From: JACCQS01 sp963766765
GTDB lineage: Bacteria; Actinomycetota; Actinomycetes; Mycobacteriales; Geodermatophilaceae
Assembly (NCBI GenBank): GCA_963766765.1
Contig: CAVYBR010000008.1
Span: forward strand, 1 to 64,000
DNA length: 64,000 nucleotides
Direction: 5' to 3'
In this document: piece by piece, positions 1 to 13,298 of the stretch
Layout of the letters: each line of letters opens with the position of its first letter
How positions within the stretch are numbered: the first letter of the stretch is position 1
Translations under genes and position numbers: made by a program
The notes under the pieces: generated by a model
What the model saw: the letters and a program-made list of their open reading frames with translations, nothing else
Told to the model about the DNA's origin: nothing
Database searches by the model: none

Positions 1-84
1 ACACTGCCAGGCCGAAGATTGGCTGAGGCCCTGCTGAAACATACTGAAATTGTTGAGCATATTAGAATCACCTGAATCCTTCCT
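1..84 (+). CDS. possible 3' end of an unidentified gene
   Basis: An open frame runs from the window edge to a TGA at 82-84 and would encode about 27 residues ending in EIVEHIRIT. It is too short to assign to a family. The following 190 bases contain stops in all frames, which fits an intergenic spacer. It lies in the AT-rich Bacteroidota piece. It could equally be chance, so confidence is low. Confidence 0.22.
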
Positions 85-141
85 CGCAATAGTAGATCCG
101 CACAGATAATTTATAGAATGCTCAAAAAGTAGAATTCGCCC

Positions 142-182
142 TTCGACATTCGGTATTCGGTGTTCTGATATTCGGTGTTCGA
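142..182. repeat. short tandem repeat of an ATTCGGTGTTC-like unit
   Basis: The unit ATTCGGTGTTC occurs at 155-165 and 170-180, preceded by the related string TTCGACATTCGGT. It lies in the spacer before the amidohydrolase. Low-complexity TTCGGTGTTCGA-type strings are, as I recall, common between genes in Bacteroidota genomes. No function is implied. Confidence 0.55.
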
Positions 183-275
183 AGTCTCATTGGCAATCCA
201 AAGCAACATTCCATTAATAGTTTAATCCCCTATAAATTTATTGAATACCTTTGCTAAATATTATTACAATGGTTA

Positions 276-1467
276 ATGAGTCTACTCCATAAAATTAAAT
301 CACTCTCTTCAGCATACAGTCCTTATACTGTTTCTCTTCGCAGGCATCTCCACTCCAATCCGGAGTTGTCGTATCAGGAGTTTCAAACCGTAAAGTTTGT
401 AGCAGAGCAACTTCAAATGTGTGGTATCTCAACGGAAAGTGTTGCGACAACCGGTTTAATCGCTGAAATAAAAGGAAGACATCCTGAAAAGAAAACAATT
501 GCCCTTCGTGCGGATATGGATGCATTGCCAATCCTTGAAGAAAATAATGTTAGCTACAAATCGAAAAATAAAGGTGTGATGCATGCCTGCGGTCACGATG
601 TTCACACTTCTTCACTTTTGACAACGGCGAGAATTTTAAATGAAGTAAAGGAAGATTTCGAAGGCACTATCCGATTATTATTTCAGCCTGGTGAAGAAAA
701 AAATCCGGGAGGGGCATCTTATATGATTCGCGATGGAGCTTTAGAAAACCCTCGACCATCGGCTATCCTTGGACAACATGTTTTTCCTTTGTTACCGGCT
801 GGGCAAAATAGGATTCAAAGAAGGGATGTACATGGCAAGTGCAGACGAAATTTATTTGAAAGTCATAGGAAAAGGTGGCCATGGTGCTGCTCCCGATCTC
901 GCTATTGATCCCATTGTAATTGCTTCCCATATTATCATTGCATTGCAACAAATTATCAGCCGCAATGCAAATCCACGCCAGCCTACCGTTTTAACCTTTG
1001 GAAATATTATTGGTCTGGGGCGACCAACATTATTCCGAACGAAGTAAATATTGCAGGAACATTCAGAGCCATGAACGAGGAGTGGCGTGAATCTGCATTA
1101 GCGAAAATTAAAAAAATGGCAGAACTAATCGCGGAGGGAATGGGTGGAAGATGTGAAGTGGACATTTCAAGAGGATATCCGTACCTGGAAAACAACCCTG
1201 AACTTACACGCAGAATCCGAAAGGCCGCACAAGAATATGTGGCGCTGAAAATGTTGTGGATATCGATATAACGTTAGGAGCAGAAGACTTTCGCTTACTA
1301 TTCACAAATTGTACCCGCTGCTTTTTACCGCCTGGGTACACGCAATGATGAGAAAGGAATTACATCTTATGTTCACACGCCCGACCTTTGATATTGATGA
1401 AGAAGCTTTAACAGTTGGTCCAGGCTTGATGGCTTGGATGGCGATTCAAGAATTAGCAATACAATAA
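276..1467 (+). CDS. M20-family amidohydrolase (frameshifted)
   Basis: Predicted zinc metallo-amidohydrolase of the M20D type (N-acyl-amino-acid or hippurate hydrolase-like), about 395 residues once frames are joined. The N-terminal third shows the metal-binding stretches ALRADMDALP and HACGHDVHTSSLL and the catalytic region FQPGEEKNPGGA. The lid domain follows with KVIGKGGHGAAPDLAIDP, and the C-terminal part has LGAEDF and SYVHTPTFDIDEEAL before a TAA at 1465. The frame breaks near 800, 1,013, 1,240 and 1,295, yet every segment is well conserved, so the breaks look like sequencing errors rather than decay. It converges on glmS, with stop codons 9 bases apart. The exact substrate cannot be told from sequence. 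Confidence 0.85.
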
Positions 1468-1475
1468 GTCTTATT

Positions 1476-3306
1476 CTACGTAACGGACTTTGCTAAATTT
1501 CGTGGCTGGTCAACATTACAACCTCTCAATACAGCAATGTGATAGGATAAGAAGTTGTAATGGAATAACCGATACCATGGGCATCAATGCTTCATGTACT
1601 GCCGGTACTTCGATGCAGAATTCCGACATTTTAGGAATGAGTTCGTCGCCTTCGGTTACAATGGAAATAACGCGTCCTTTTCGGGCTTTTACTTCCTGAA
1701 TATTAGAAACTACTTTCTCGTATGAACTATCGCGCGTGGCAATGAATACAACAGGCATTTCGTCATCGATCAATGCAATCGGGCCATGTTTCATTTCGGC
1801 AGCCGGATAACCTTCTGCATGGATGTATGAAATTTCTTTAAGCTTCAATGCACCTTCTAGTGCAACAGGAAAATTATAACCGCGTCCTAGGTAAATGAAG
1901 TTCCGCGCGTCTTTAAAAATTTTGGCAATTTCTTCAATTTGGTCATTTAGCTTAAGCGCTTTCTCAACTTTAGCTGGAATGTTTTCCATTTCCACTAGCA
2001 AGGCATGGAGCTTTTGCTTTGTGATGGTGCCATTTTTTTGAGCAACACTAAGCGCAATCATGCTTAACACGGTAAGCTGAGCAGTAAATGCTTTGGTACT
2101 GGCAACTCCTATTTCCGGTCCTGCATGTGTATAAGCTCCGGCATGTGTAGCCCGTGCAATGGAAGATCCAACAACATTACAAACTCCAAAAATGATAGCG
2201 CCTTTTGATTTTGCTAATTCAATAGCCGCTAATGTATCGGCGGTTTCTCCCGATTGCGAAATGGCAATGACAACATCACCTTCCCTAATAACCGGGTTTC
2301 TGTAACGGAACTCAGAAGCATATTCAACTTCTACCGGTATCCGACAAAATTCTTCAAAGAAGTATTCCGCTACTAAGCCGGCATGCCATGAAGTGCCGCA
2401 AGCGATAATGAGAATACGATCCGCTTTTACAAGCTTGTTAATGTACTCACTTAAACCTCCCAACACTAACCTTCCGCTTTTCGAGTTTAAGCGTCCGCGC
2501 ATACAATCGCTAATAGAACGAGGTTGTTCAAAAATTTCTTTTAGCATGAAGTGTTCAAATCCACCTTTTTCAATGGCTTCGAGCTCCAGGTCAATCGTTT
2601 CGATGTAGGGAGTTAACGGTAGGTTTGCCGTATTCTTAATACTAAGTTTTCCGTCTTTTATAATAGCAATTTCCTGATCGTTCAGGTAAACAACCTCATT
2701 GGTATATTCAATTATCGGAGTTGCATCGGAGGCTAAAAAAAATTCATCTTTCCCAACACCGATTACCAACGGACTGCCTTTCCGTGCCGCGATCAAAAGG
2801 TTCGGATATTCCAAGGACATAATAACAATAGCATAAGCCCCCACTACTTTTGTAAGCGCAAGCCTGACAGCTTCTTCCAGAGAGCAACCTTCGTTCTGTT
2901 TGATGTCTTCGACAAAATGTATAAAAACTTCTGTATCGGTATCGCTTAGAAAAGTATGTCCCTTTCGAACAAGTTCCAGTTTTAGCGCGTTGTAATTTTC
3001 AATGATGCCATTGTGAATGATGGCAAGTTTTCCATCGGAAGAATAATGCGGGTGAGCATTGCAATCACTGGGCTCTCCATGGGTAGCCCATCGGGTATGT
3101 CCCATGCCGATGGTGCTTGATAAATTTTGCCCTTCAAGAAAAGTTTCAAGATCCGAAACCTTGCCTTTTTTTTTAAAGACGGAGAGCGACCCATTGAGCA
3201 ATGCAATGCCAGCGCTGTCATAGCCTCGGTATTCTAATCGTTTTAATCCTTTTATAATAACATCGTGAGCCTGACGATGACCAACATAAGCTACAATGCC
3301 ACACAT
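1476..3306 (-). CDS. glmS: glutamine--fructose-6-phosphate aminotransferase (isomerizing)
   Basis: GlmS makes glucosamine-6-phosphate from fructose-6-phosphate and glutamine, the first step toward UDP-GlcNAc for peptidoglycan. The protein starts MCGIVAYVG, with Cys2 as the N-terminal glutaminase nucleophile, and shows GHTRWATHGEP and the HNGIIEN loop. Two SIS domains follow, with ACGTSWHAGL, SQSGETADTLAA and EGALKLKEISYIHAE. Length, about 610 residues, is normal. The uninterrupted frame ends early at 1516, but a one-base shift near 1,540 restores the usual C-terminus (HIAVLRGCNVDQPRNLAKSV) with a stop at 1476-1478. It starts 5 bases after the DUF4270 stop, so the two are probably co-transcribed. 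Confidence 0.95.
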
Positions 3307-3310
3307 AATA

Positions 3311-4823
3311 TTAATTTAACGGAGTTGTTGGTTTGGTATAATATATTTTGAGTTTGATTCCACTTTTTGGGAAAACGGTCCGATTCACAGTCTTTGAACT
3401 GCTTGGTTTGTTTGGAGATGCTGGATAAAGAATGGCACATTGGAAACCTGTCTCTTATTCGGATTAATTACGCTGAGTTGCTGAAAAAACAACGAATAAT
3501 TTCCATTATAAGATTTGTCTGTACTCGAGTATCCAAGTAAGGACTTTGATCACCAGATGCATAAAAAGCGTTATCATTATCCCCGACCGTGCCATCATCA
3601 ATCGCTATTGATCCCGGTATAACTGGAGTATTGGCGCGGATTATAAAGTACGTAAATCAATCGAGTCTTGCTTATTTTTTTCTGAATCGAATTTCTCAAC
3701 AAAATTCTGATCCATCAAGTATCCTCAAGGCAAAATTCGATGATGGAGTCATATGTACCCTGCTCAACAGATTCAATAGTGAGTTGAGCTGAGTTGATAA
3801 CAAGATTCGGCACGGTATCAGCGAAGTCAAAAAAATTACTGAAGTCAAGTTTTGTGTAAACGCCAGTGCCGGATTGAATATATCGTAAGTCGGTCTGAGG
3901 AATAAAATCTTGAGAATATTGAGTTAATCCAGTCAGCGCAGTTCCAGACACGATCGTTTTTTATTTGACTAAAACCATTCAAATTCAAAAACCCAAGATT
4001 CAATACAAGCGAATCTGTCTTTTGCATTATGATAATGAATGGCAATCGATGAGCCGGAGGCATGCTGGATTAAATCCCATGATTTTATCTCCGATTATCG
4101 GATTTAAAAGCAAGTCCCTTAAAAATTTTTGTAAACAGACTGTACGTAATAAAAGTGGTATCCACGTGGTCGATTATTGGATAGGCAATCGCATTTTCAA
4201 AAATCTGTTGACCGAAATGGGGTTCAAGAGGAATGTTTATTAACAGCTTCAACCAACGTAGTCATTTTGTGAGTCGGAATCCTCAATATTTCAGGTACTC
4301 TTTAAATTTTACCGGATCAATCGTAAATGATTTCGAGCCGATTGCAGTTGGCTTAGTTTGAACTTGAGAGTTGTTAAAATAATATCGCCTGCTCATATGA
4401 CATATCTTCATCAATTTCATAAACAGAAATATTCTGCGGAGTGGAAGATTGCTCCGATCCGTAGGTATAGTAGTCAAATACGAGGCGAACAGAGACAGAA
4501 TCAAAAACCGGAGTATCGGTTAATGTAGTCCCGCTATTCGTAAAGTAATGGGTGTATACGCGAGAAGTTAAAGATCCAAACTGATCATCGACATATTGAC
4601 CAATCAGAAATCGGTTCGTTTCGTTACCAAAATAATAGTTGGAAGTACGCTGAGAATCCAAAAGCAGAACGCTGCTTTCGATCGGGATTTCAACGTAGTT
4701 GACTTGGAATTTGGTGTTTGGATTTTTATATCCTAGAAGACTGGCTTCATCTTGACATGATAAAAAAAATAGGGCAACTGCGAATACAGCCAGTTGCCCT
4801 ACGTGCTTAGCCCATAAGTTCAT
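3311..4823 (-). CDS. DUF4270 lipoprotein (frameshifted)
   Basis: Predicted outer-membrane-anchored lipoprotein of the DUF4270 family, function unknown. It begins MNLWAKHVGQ, with a hydrophobic signal ending in the lipobox LFFLSC. The N-terminal half is clear (ESSVLLLDSQRTSNYYFGN, DDQFGSLTSRVYT). After breaks, further blocks read TYIQSGTGVYTKLDFSNF-like sequence and a C-terminus TVFPKSGIKLKIYY typical of the family. Breaks lie near 4,380, 3,950, 3,715, 3,490 and 3,390. The start overlaps the end of the glycogen synthase gene by 17 bases, and the stop is 5 bases before glmS. The order glycogen synthase, DUF4270, glmS is, as I recall, conserved in Bacteroidota. Confidence 0.8.
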
Positions 4824-5219
4824 TATAGAGATTATAATACGATTCAGTAGAATTTTCGTCATTATCAAAGGTTCCGACTTTCTTTTCTTTGATCTTTTTA
4901 AATAAGCCTTCCAATTTTTTATTTTCGCCTGCAACAATAACAGCATCCGAAAATTCCATTCCTAGCTTGATAAAACCTTCAAAGTCGGCCGACTTTAAAT
5001 TACCAAGCATGTTATCTTCAATGTCTATCATTTTAACTTTATCCATAATATCTCCTTTAAACTTATGAGAGAAGGAATTATTATAAATTGTGAAAACTGT
5101 TTTCGCGTTTTTAAACAACGGGTCGTTTTTGTATGTAGTTTTCAAGTACAATGGAATAAAGCTGGTGATCCAATCGTTGCAATGAACAACATCTGGTGCC
5201 CATCCTAATTTACGCACCG
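4807..5219 (-). CDS. glycogen synthase, short Bacteroidota type, C-terminal part (5' truncated)
   Basis: GT5-type starch/glycogen synthase domain. What remains (about 136 residues) starts in the conserved motif KLGWAPDVVHCNDWIT and ends NLYNELMG at the stop at 4807. Bacteroidota carry a short form (about 270 residues) limited to the N-terminal Rossmann domain, which fits the stop position. About 130 N-terminal residues are missing because the sequence switches at about 5,220 to GC-rich DNA coding for a Z1 protein. A continuous reading frame crosses the switch, but the hybrid is an artefact of the join. Confidence 0.8.
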
Positions 5220-5230
5220 TTTTGTCTCGT
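5205..5230. other. join between AT-rich Bacteroidota DNA and GC-rich actinobacterial DNA
   Basis: Left of about 5,220 the minus strand codes for a glycogen synthase; right of it the minus strand codes for the C-terminal core of a Z1 protein (RLYIRRDE). Base composition, codon use and gene families all change here. Both genes are cut in mid-domain and no mobile-element end, tRNA or repeat is visible. The exact base is uncertain by about 10 because the reading frames run into each other. Confidence 0.9.
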
Positions 5231-7308
5231 CGCGACGGATGTACAGCCGGACGAGGTCCTGGTAGCCCGGGCGAAAGCCGAACCATCGGCCAGCCTGCAT
5301 CAGCGTGTCCGCCTGGCCCGCCTTTCGGCGGAAGTAGGAATCGTGAGGCCCTCGACCGTGAACCCGCGGCTGAGTTGGGTCCCACCGACCAGGATCCGCC
5401 AGACCTTGTCGTCTCGAAGTCGAGCTTCTTCTGCTGGTCTTGAATCGCCTTGTCAGAGTTGACGACCAGGACGGGTCGCCGTCGACCGTCATGTCGGCGA
5501 TCGCAGACGCGATGAAGGGCTTGAGTTCGTCGAACGAGTCCGGAACGGCGTGCCCGGCTGCTCGAGCATCCATGACGGGCAGAAAGTCCTCGATCGTAGA
5601 GACCTCTCAAGCCGCGCAAGTCCCTCGGCCGAAGTGAACTTCGAACCCTTCCAAAGCGGCCGGACGTCATCAGCGGTGTCAGCGTGGTCGGCTCGCTTGA
5701 CCGACTCATGGACCAGCATCGTGTGATGGCGGTAACTGACGTCGGATGCCTGTGCTCTCGCGGAACTTCTTGATCGCGCCGCTGAGCACCCAGGCATCAA
5801 GCGCCTCCTGCAGCTCCGCGATCCGACCGTCTGGATCCGACGTCTGCGTCCCCGACCAGAGCCGCGCACGTGGGCGAGCTCGTTGGAGTTGGCGATCGTC
5901 TTCTCTTCGTCGTCCCACCGCTTGCCGACGTCGTGGAACTCTTGAACGCCCATGTAGCCCGGCGGGCGGTGGAGCGACAGGACGAAGTCGGACGGGAACA
6001 AGTCGCGTTCGTCGTCTGGGTCGACGAACACGTTCGCGAACGGAGTGGCGGTGTAGCCGACGTACTGCGCGCGCCGACAGAGTCTCAGCAAGTCGGTGAT
6101 CAGCCCGTTGATGGTAGTGCGCTTGCGGTCTGCCGCGGAGCCTGCTTCCACTTCGCGGGGTTGGTCGTGTCGACGGACGCCTGATCCGACTCGTCGTCGA
6201 TGATCAGGACCGGCAGACTGGTCGAGGTCGCCCTTGATGCGGCTTCAGGTCGGCGATGAGCTTCCTCAGCGGCCGCGGGGTTCTTCTTAATGATCGCGAC
6301 GTAGGCGTCGGATCGAAAGAGGTTGACTTCGTCGTTGAGCGGCTTCGCCTTGTTCGTACTTGTGGAACTTGAGCTTGGTCAGGCCTTGCGGCAGGCGCTT
6401 GTAGTCGCTGCGATGGGTCGTGACTCGATCGATGTGCGACCACGTTCGTCCTGTTCGAGCGCTGCGCCGTGGCTCACGAATCGTCCGCGATCCACTCGAC
6501 GTCCTGCTGGTAGTCGAGTTCCTTGGCCACCTGCGGATCCGTCGGGATCCAGCCCGCCGAGGATGTTCTCGACGCCCATGAGCTCCATGTCCATTCGGCG
6601 TTGGGTCTGCGCGCGCAGGATCTCGATGGTCCCGGTGAGGACGATGATGAGTCGGTAGCCGGCGTCGATCGCCTTGGCGACGACGCCTGTGAAGTTCGCG
6701 GTCTTGCCGCTCTGGACGTAGCCGACGACCAGGCCCTTGGTCTGCTTGATGGTCTCGCGGGTCGGATCGCTGAGCCGCTCGATGACGTCGGTCGTGGTCT
6801 GTCGAGCGAGGCGATGGCTTCGGCGGACCACTTCTTGGTGTCGCGCAGGTACGCCTCGTAGTCGTCCCAGTAGACGCTGGTGCGGAGCTTTGCGCGTCTC
6901 GGCGTACCAGGGCTCGAACGTCTTAGAGATCTTGATGACTGGCTCCTCGAAGACCGGGACACGGTCGCGCGATAGCCGTGCGCGACCTCTCGCCGAGAGT
7001 CCAAGGCGCGCGTAGATCGCCTGCCGCCGATGCGCCGTTCGGGCTGAGTGTCGTTGCCGTCTGGTCGTCGAACATCCCGCTGGTCCTCGTCCTGGCGTCC
7101 CACTTCGCCAACGCCATGCGCAGCTTGGGTCAGCGCGGGATCGTTCTCGTCGGCGCCGCGAACGAACTCGGCCAAGTTCTCGTCAGTCACCTGCTGACGC
7201 CCGCGAACAGCGCGAGCACCGGCAGCAGAGGCGTCGGGCTGCTGGTTCTCGAGCCCTGACAAGGCGTTCTTGAGGGCGTCGGCCCATGCCGGGCCGCTGG
7301 TAGGTCAT
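5215..7308 (-). CDS. Z1-domain helicase-like ATPase of a defence operon (frameshifted, 3' truncated)
   Basis: Z1 proteins are superfamily II helicase-related ATPases found with MORC/MutL-type ATPases in restriction-like systems. Reading backwards from the ATG at 7308: an N-terminal stretch NQQPDASAAGARAV, then the P-loop region GYVQSGKTANFTGV (about 6,690-6,730) followed by LTGTIEILRAQTQRRMDMEL. Next is the helicase-like block VGYTATPFANVFVDPDDE (about 6,025-6,085), then SYFRRKAGQADTLMQAGRWF (about 5,255-5,315) and FRPGYQDLVRLYIRRDE. About 700 residues remain; full-length relatives are longer, and the rest is lost at the 5,220 join. There are at least five frame breaks, all with conserved coding on both sides. 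The start is 4 bases after the stop of the PD-(D/E)XK gene. Confidence 0.85.
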
Positions 7309-7312
7309 GTCG

Positions 7313-8309
7313 TCAGCTCTCCTTCGACTCCACGAACCCGACGATGCGGGTCGGGAAGCGGTCGTGGTCGCAAGTCGGTCAGGTCCACTCTGTATGAGAC
7401 GTCCGACAAGAAGTGCGAAGTTGGGCACTACGGGCTCGATCAGGTCCGGCGTCATCGCGGGGAAGTCGTCCTTGACGTCGTAAGCGCGCGGCTGCGATCG
7501 CAAGGCCCAGATACGTCGGGTACAGGTCGGCGTCGTCGTCCTTCCATCCCAGCTCTTCCAGGCGCTGGTCGACTGCGACGACGTGGCCGCCCGCGATCTT
7601 CCGGACGTGAGCGATCAAGCCTGCGGAAGAGTTCTGCCCGCCGTCCGGGCCGCTCCGCGTGAGCTGGATCGACAGCAGACTGAGCGGGATACCCTCGCAG
7701 CGGCACCAGCTGGTCGAGCCCGTGGATCACGTGCGTCCGGCGCTCGCCGCTGGTCGTCTTGACCTCGATGTGGACGTTGTCGAAGACGAAGTCGTGCTCC
7801 TCGGACAGCGGGTCCCTGCCAGGCTGCGATCGCTGGCCCGGCGCCGATCTGATGCGATCAGGAACTCCAGGAACAGCAGCTCGCCGAAGAGCCCGACCTC
7901 CTTCTCGGTCGTCAGACCGCCCCGCGAAGCGAAGCACGTTCCTGTGCCGAGCGACGCCGGCTGCGACCGCGGCGGCGAGCGGCGACTTCTCGATCTGGAG
8001 TTCGTCGGCGATGGTCGCGAGCAGTCCGTAGGCGCCGTGAACGTTGCCCTCGACCCGGACGGTGAGCTCCGCCAAGTCGTCGTCGCCCGTCGGAGACTGC
8101 CTGAAGCCGACGTTCTTGAGCTTCGCGACGTCGGGCTCGGGCGATTCGTAGGCGCGTGACGAGCGTGATCAGGCCGTTCTTGGGGTCGAGCTGGAGGCGG
8201 CACGTCGGGCGTCGCCCTGGATCGGGCAGCACACGGCGCGCCCGCGCTCCACAAGCGCGTCGAGGTGCGCGAAGGTCAGATGCCGTGCATCCTCCGGTGA
8301 GTCAGTCAC
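7313..8309 (-). CDS. PD-(D/E)XK motif protein (DUF4420-type predicted nuclease, frameshifted)
   Basis: Predicted nuclease subunit. The GTG start reads VTDSPEDARHLTFAHLDALV. Central conserved blocks are LTVRVEGNVHGAYGLLATIA, EKEVGLFGELLFLEFLIAS and the catalytic core EEHDFVFDNVHIEVKTTSGE, in which D/E and the EVK lysine match a PD-(D/E)XK site. The C-terminus reads YDVKDDFPAMTPDLIEPVVP and ends FVESKES. Reconstructed length is about 330 residues, usual for the family. Frame breaks lie near 8,210, 7,905, 7,840, 7,690 and 7,500. The start overlaps the end of the MORC gene by 8 bases, so translation is probably coupled. Confidence 0.82.
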
Positions 8310-9827
8310 GCTGCTCGTCCCTTACGTCATCCGGTCGCATCTGCTCCTCGGCCACCACCGCTGCGCCGAGGACGCTCTTCCAAAGCGCGATGTCGTCCTT
8401 GTCCCGCGACACCGAGGTGCTGCCCCTCGAACACGTGGTGGGTCAGCAGGTACAGCAAGGCCTTCATGACCGGTGCGTCGTTCAGGCTGCCACCGTCGGG
8501 CGCGAAAGTGCGCGGTATCGGCTGTTGAGCCACAGCGTCTTGGTCGGAAGGTCGACGTCGAGGAACTCGCCCTCGGGCATCCGCCTCCATTGAGGTCGCA
8601 CCGTGTCGCCGTCGATCATCGGCAGCTCGTTGCCGGATGCGCCTTGCGAACTGCGGGCGCGAAGCCCTTGTCGGGCGTGATCGCGGGCTTGCGTGCTGGC
8701 GCGTCCGCTTGTTGGCGTCGGCGTACGATCGACTCCGCGTCCTGAGGAATGGTCAGAACGTCGTGCCGTCCGCTGGCGACGGCGTGACTGACAGCGTCGT
8801 GGAAGATCGGCTCGAACTTCAGCCCGTGCTTCTCCGGGTTCATCGTCACGAACGAGCCGATCGCCGACGCGTCATCGAGCACGACACGCGCGAGCTGCCG
8901 GGCCGGGCTCGGGTTGGCGGTGTCGGACCAGCCGCCGGCCTGCAGCAGGCGGTCGTTCCTGTAGATGTAGAAGCCTTGGAACTGCTCGCCCGCCTTGCCG
9001 CCGATCCGGAACCCGGTGACGTCGGACTTGGCCGGCCAGATGTGGCAGTCAGTCGCACCTTCTGTCCGCCGGCCTGTCGCGACGAGGTCCTTCGGGTACC
9101 CCGGGTGCCCGGAGGTGGCGTAGCCGAAGGGATCGATCGCGGTGACCGGGACGCCGATGCCCTCGATCGCGTCCGCGAGCTCGTCGACGAGGACGTCGAT
9201 GCGAGCGCCCGTCGCGCGATAAGCCGGTGGAACGTCACGCCCGAGGTGGGAGCGCAGCGACATGCTCGGCGTGGCGAGCCACATACGTGCCTCGCCCGGG
9301 CTCGCGCCGCGGTAGGCGTTGCGGACGCTCGTCCAGACGACCGACGTCCCCTCGCGCGACCCGAGGACGATCTGCTCGGTGCTCGCCAGCGGCTGCGGCC
9401 GCGTCGGCCGACAGCACCTCGCAGGAGAAGTCCTTGGAGAAGTCGGCTCGCCGGATCCGGCGCCCGACCGGCGTCGCGCCGTACCGACTCGACCACACCG
9501 TCAGCACGTCGCTGTGGCCGAAGGACGCGGCCTTGAGGCCCATGCCGAAGTGCCCGAGGTCGTTTCGACGTACTCGCGCTGATGGCCGATCGTCATCGCG
9601 TCGTGATCGCGTCGGCGTCCATCCCTTGGCCGTTGTCGAGCACTTCGACCTGGACCAGGCGGTCGTCTCTCGTCAGCAGCCGGATCGAGACCTTGCGACG
9701 CGCCAGCGTCGATGCTGTTGTCGACGAGGTCGGCGATAGCGGACTCGAGGGTGTGGTTGGCGCCGAGGCTCTTGACGAGGCCGGCGTCGGGTGCCAGCTT
9801 GATCCGCTCGACGACGTCGGTCGTCGG

Positions 9828-9831
<4 letters not shown>
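8302..9831 (-). CDS. MORC/MutL-type GHKL ATPase of a defence operon (frameshifted)
   Basis: Predicted GHKL ATPase related to the prokaryotic MORC/MutL proteins linked to restriction-modification (Iyer, Abhiman and Aravind 2008). After a GTG start (VTDD) come the motif I region LESAIADLVDNSIDA, then KVSIRLLTRDDRLVQVEV, the motif II box LDNGQGMD and FGMGLKAASFGHSDVLTVWS. The second half (9,280-8,620) has GFRIGGKAGEQFQGFYIYRN and ARQLARVVLDDASAIGSFV, and the C-terminus ends MRPDDVRDEQRD. Length is about 510 residues. At least five frame breaks. It overlaps DUF499 upstream by 4 bases (GTGA) and the nuclease gene downstream by 8, so these genes form one transcription unit. It would correspond to the MutL component of Mza-like systems. 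Confidence 0.85.
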
Positions 9832-13238
<3,407 letters not shown>

Positions 13239-13298
13239 GTTGTCCCCTCCCTCAGCCGTCCAGGTCTCGTCGAGGTCAAGCATGCCTGTTCCGTCGGT

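Noticed and set aside
4807..5709. A 300-residue open frame joining Z1-like and glycogen-synthase sequence
   Set aside because: It crosses the join of two genomes; both halves are partial domains from unrelated families.
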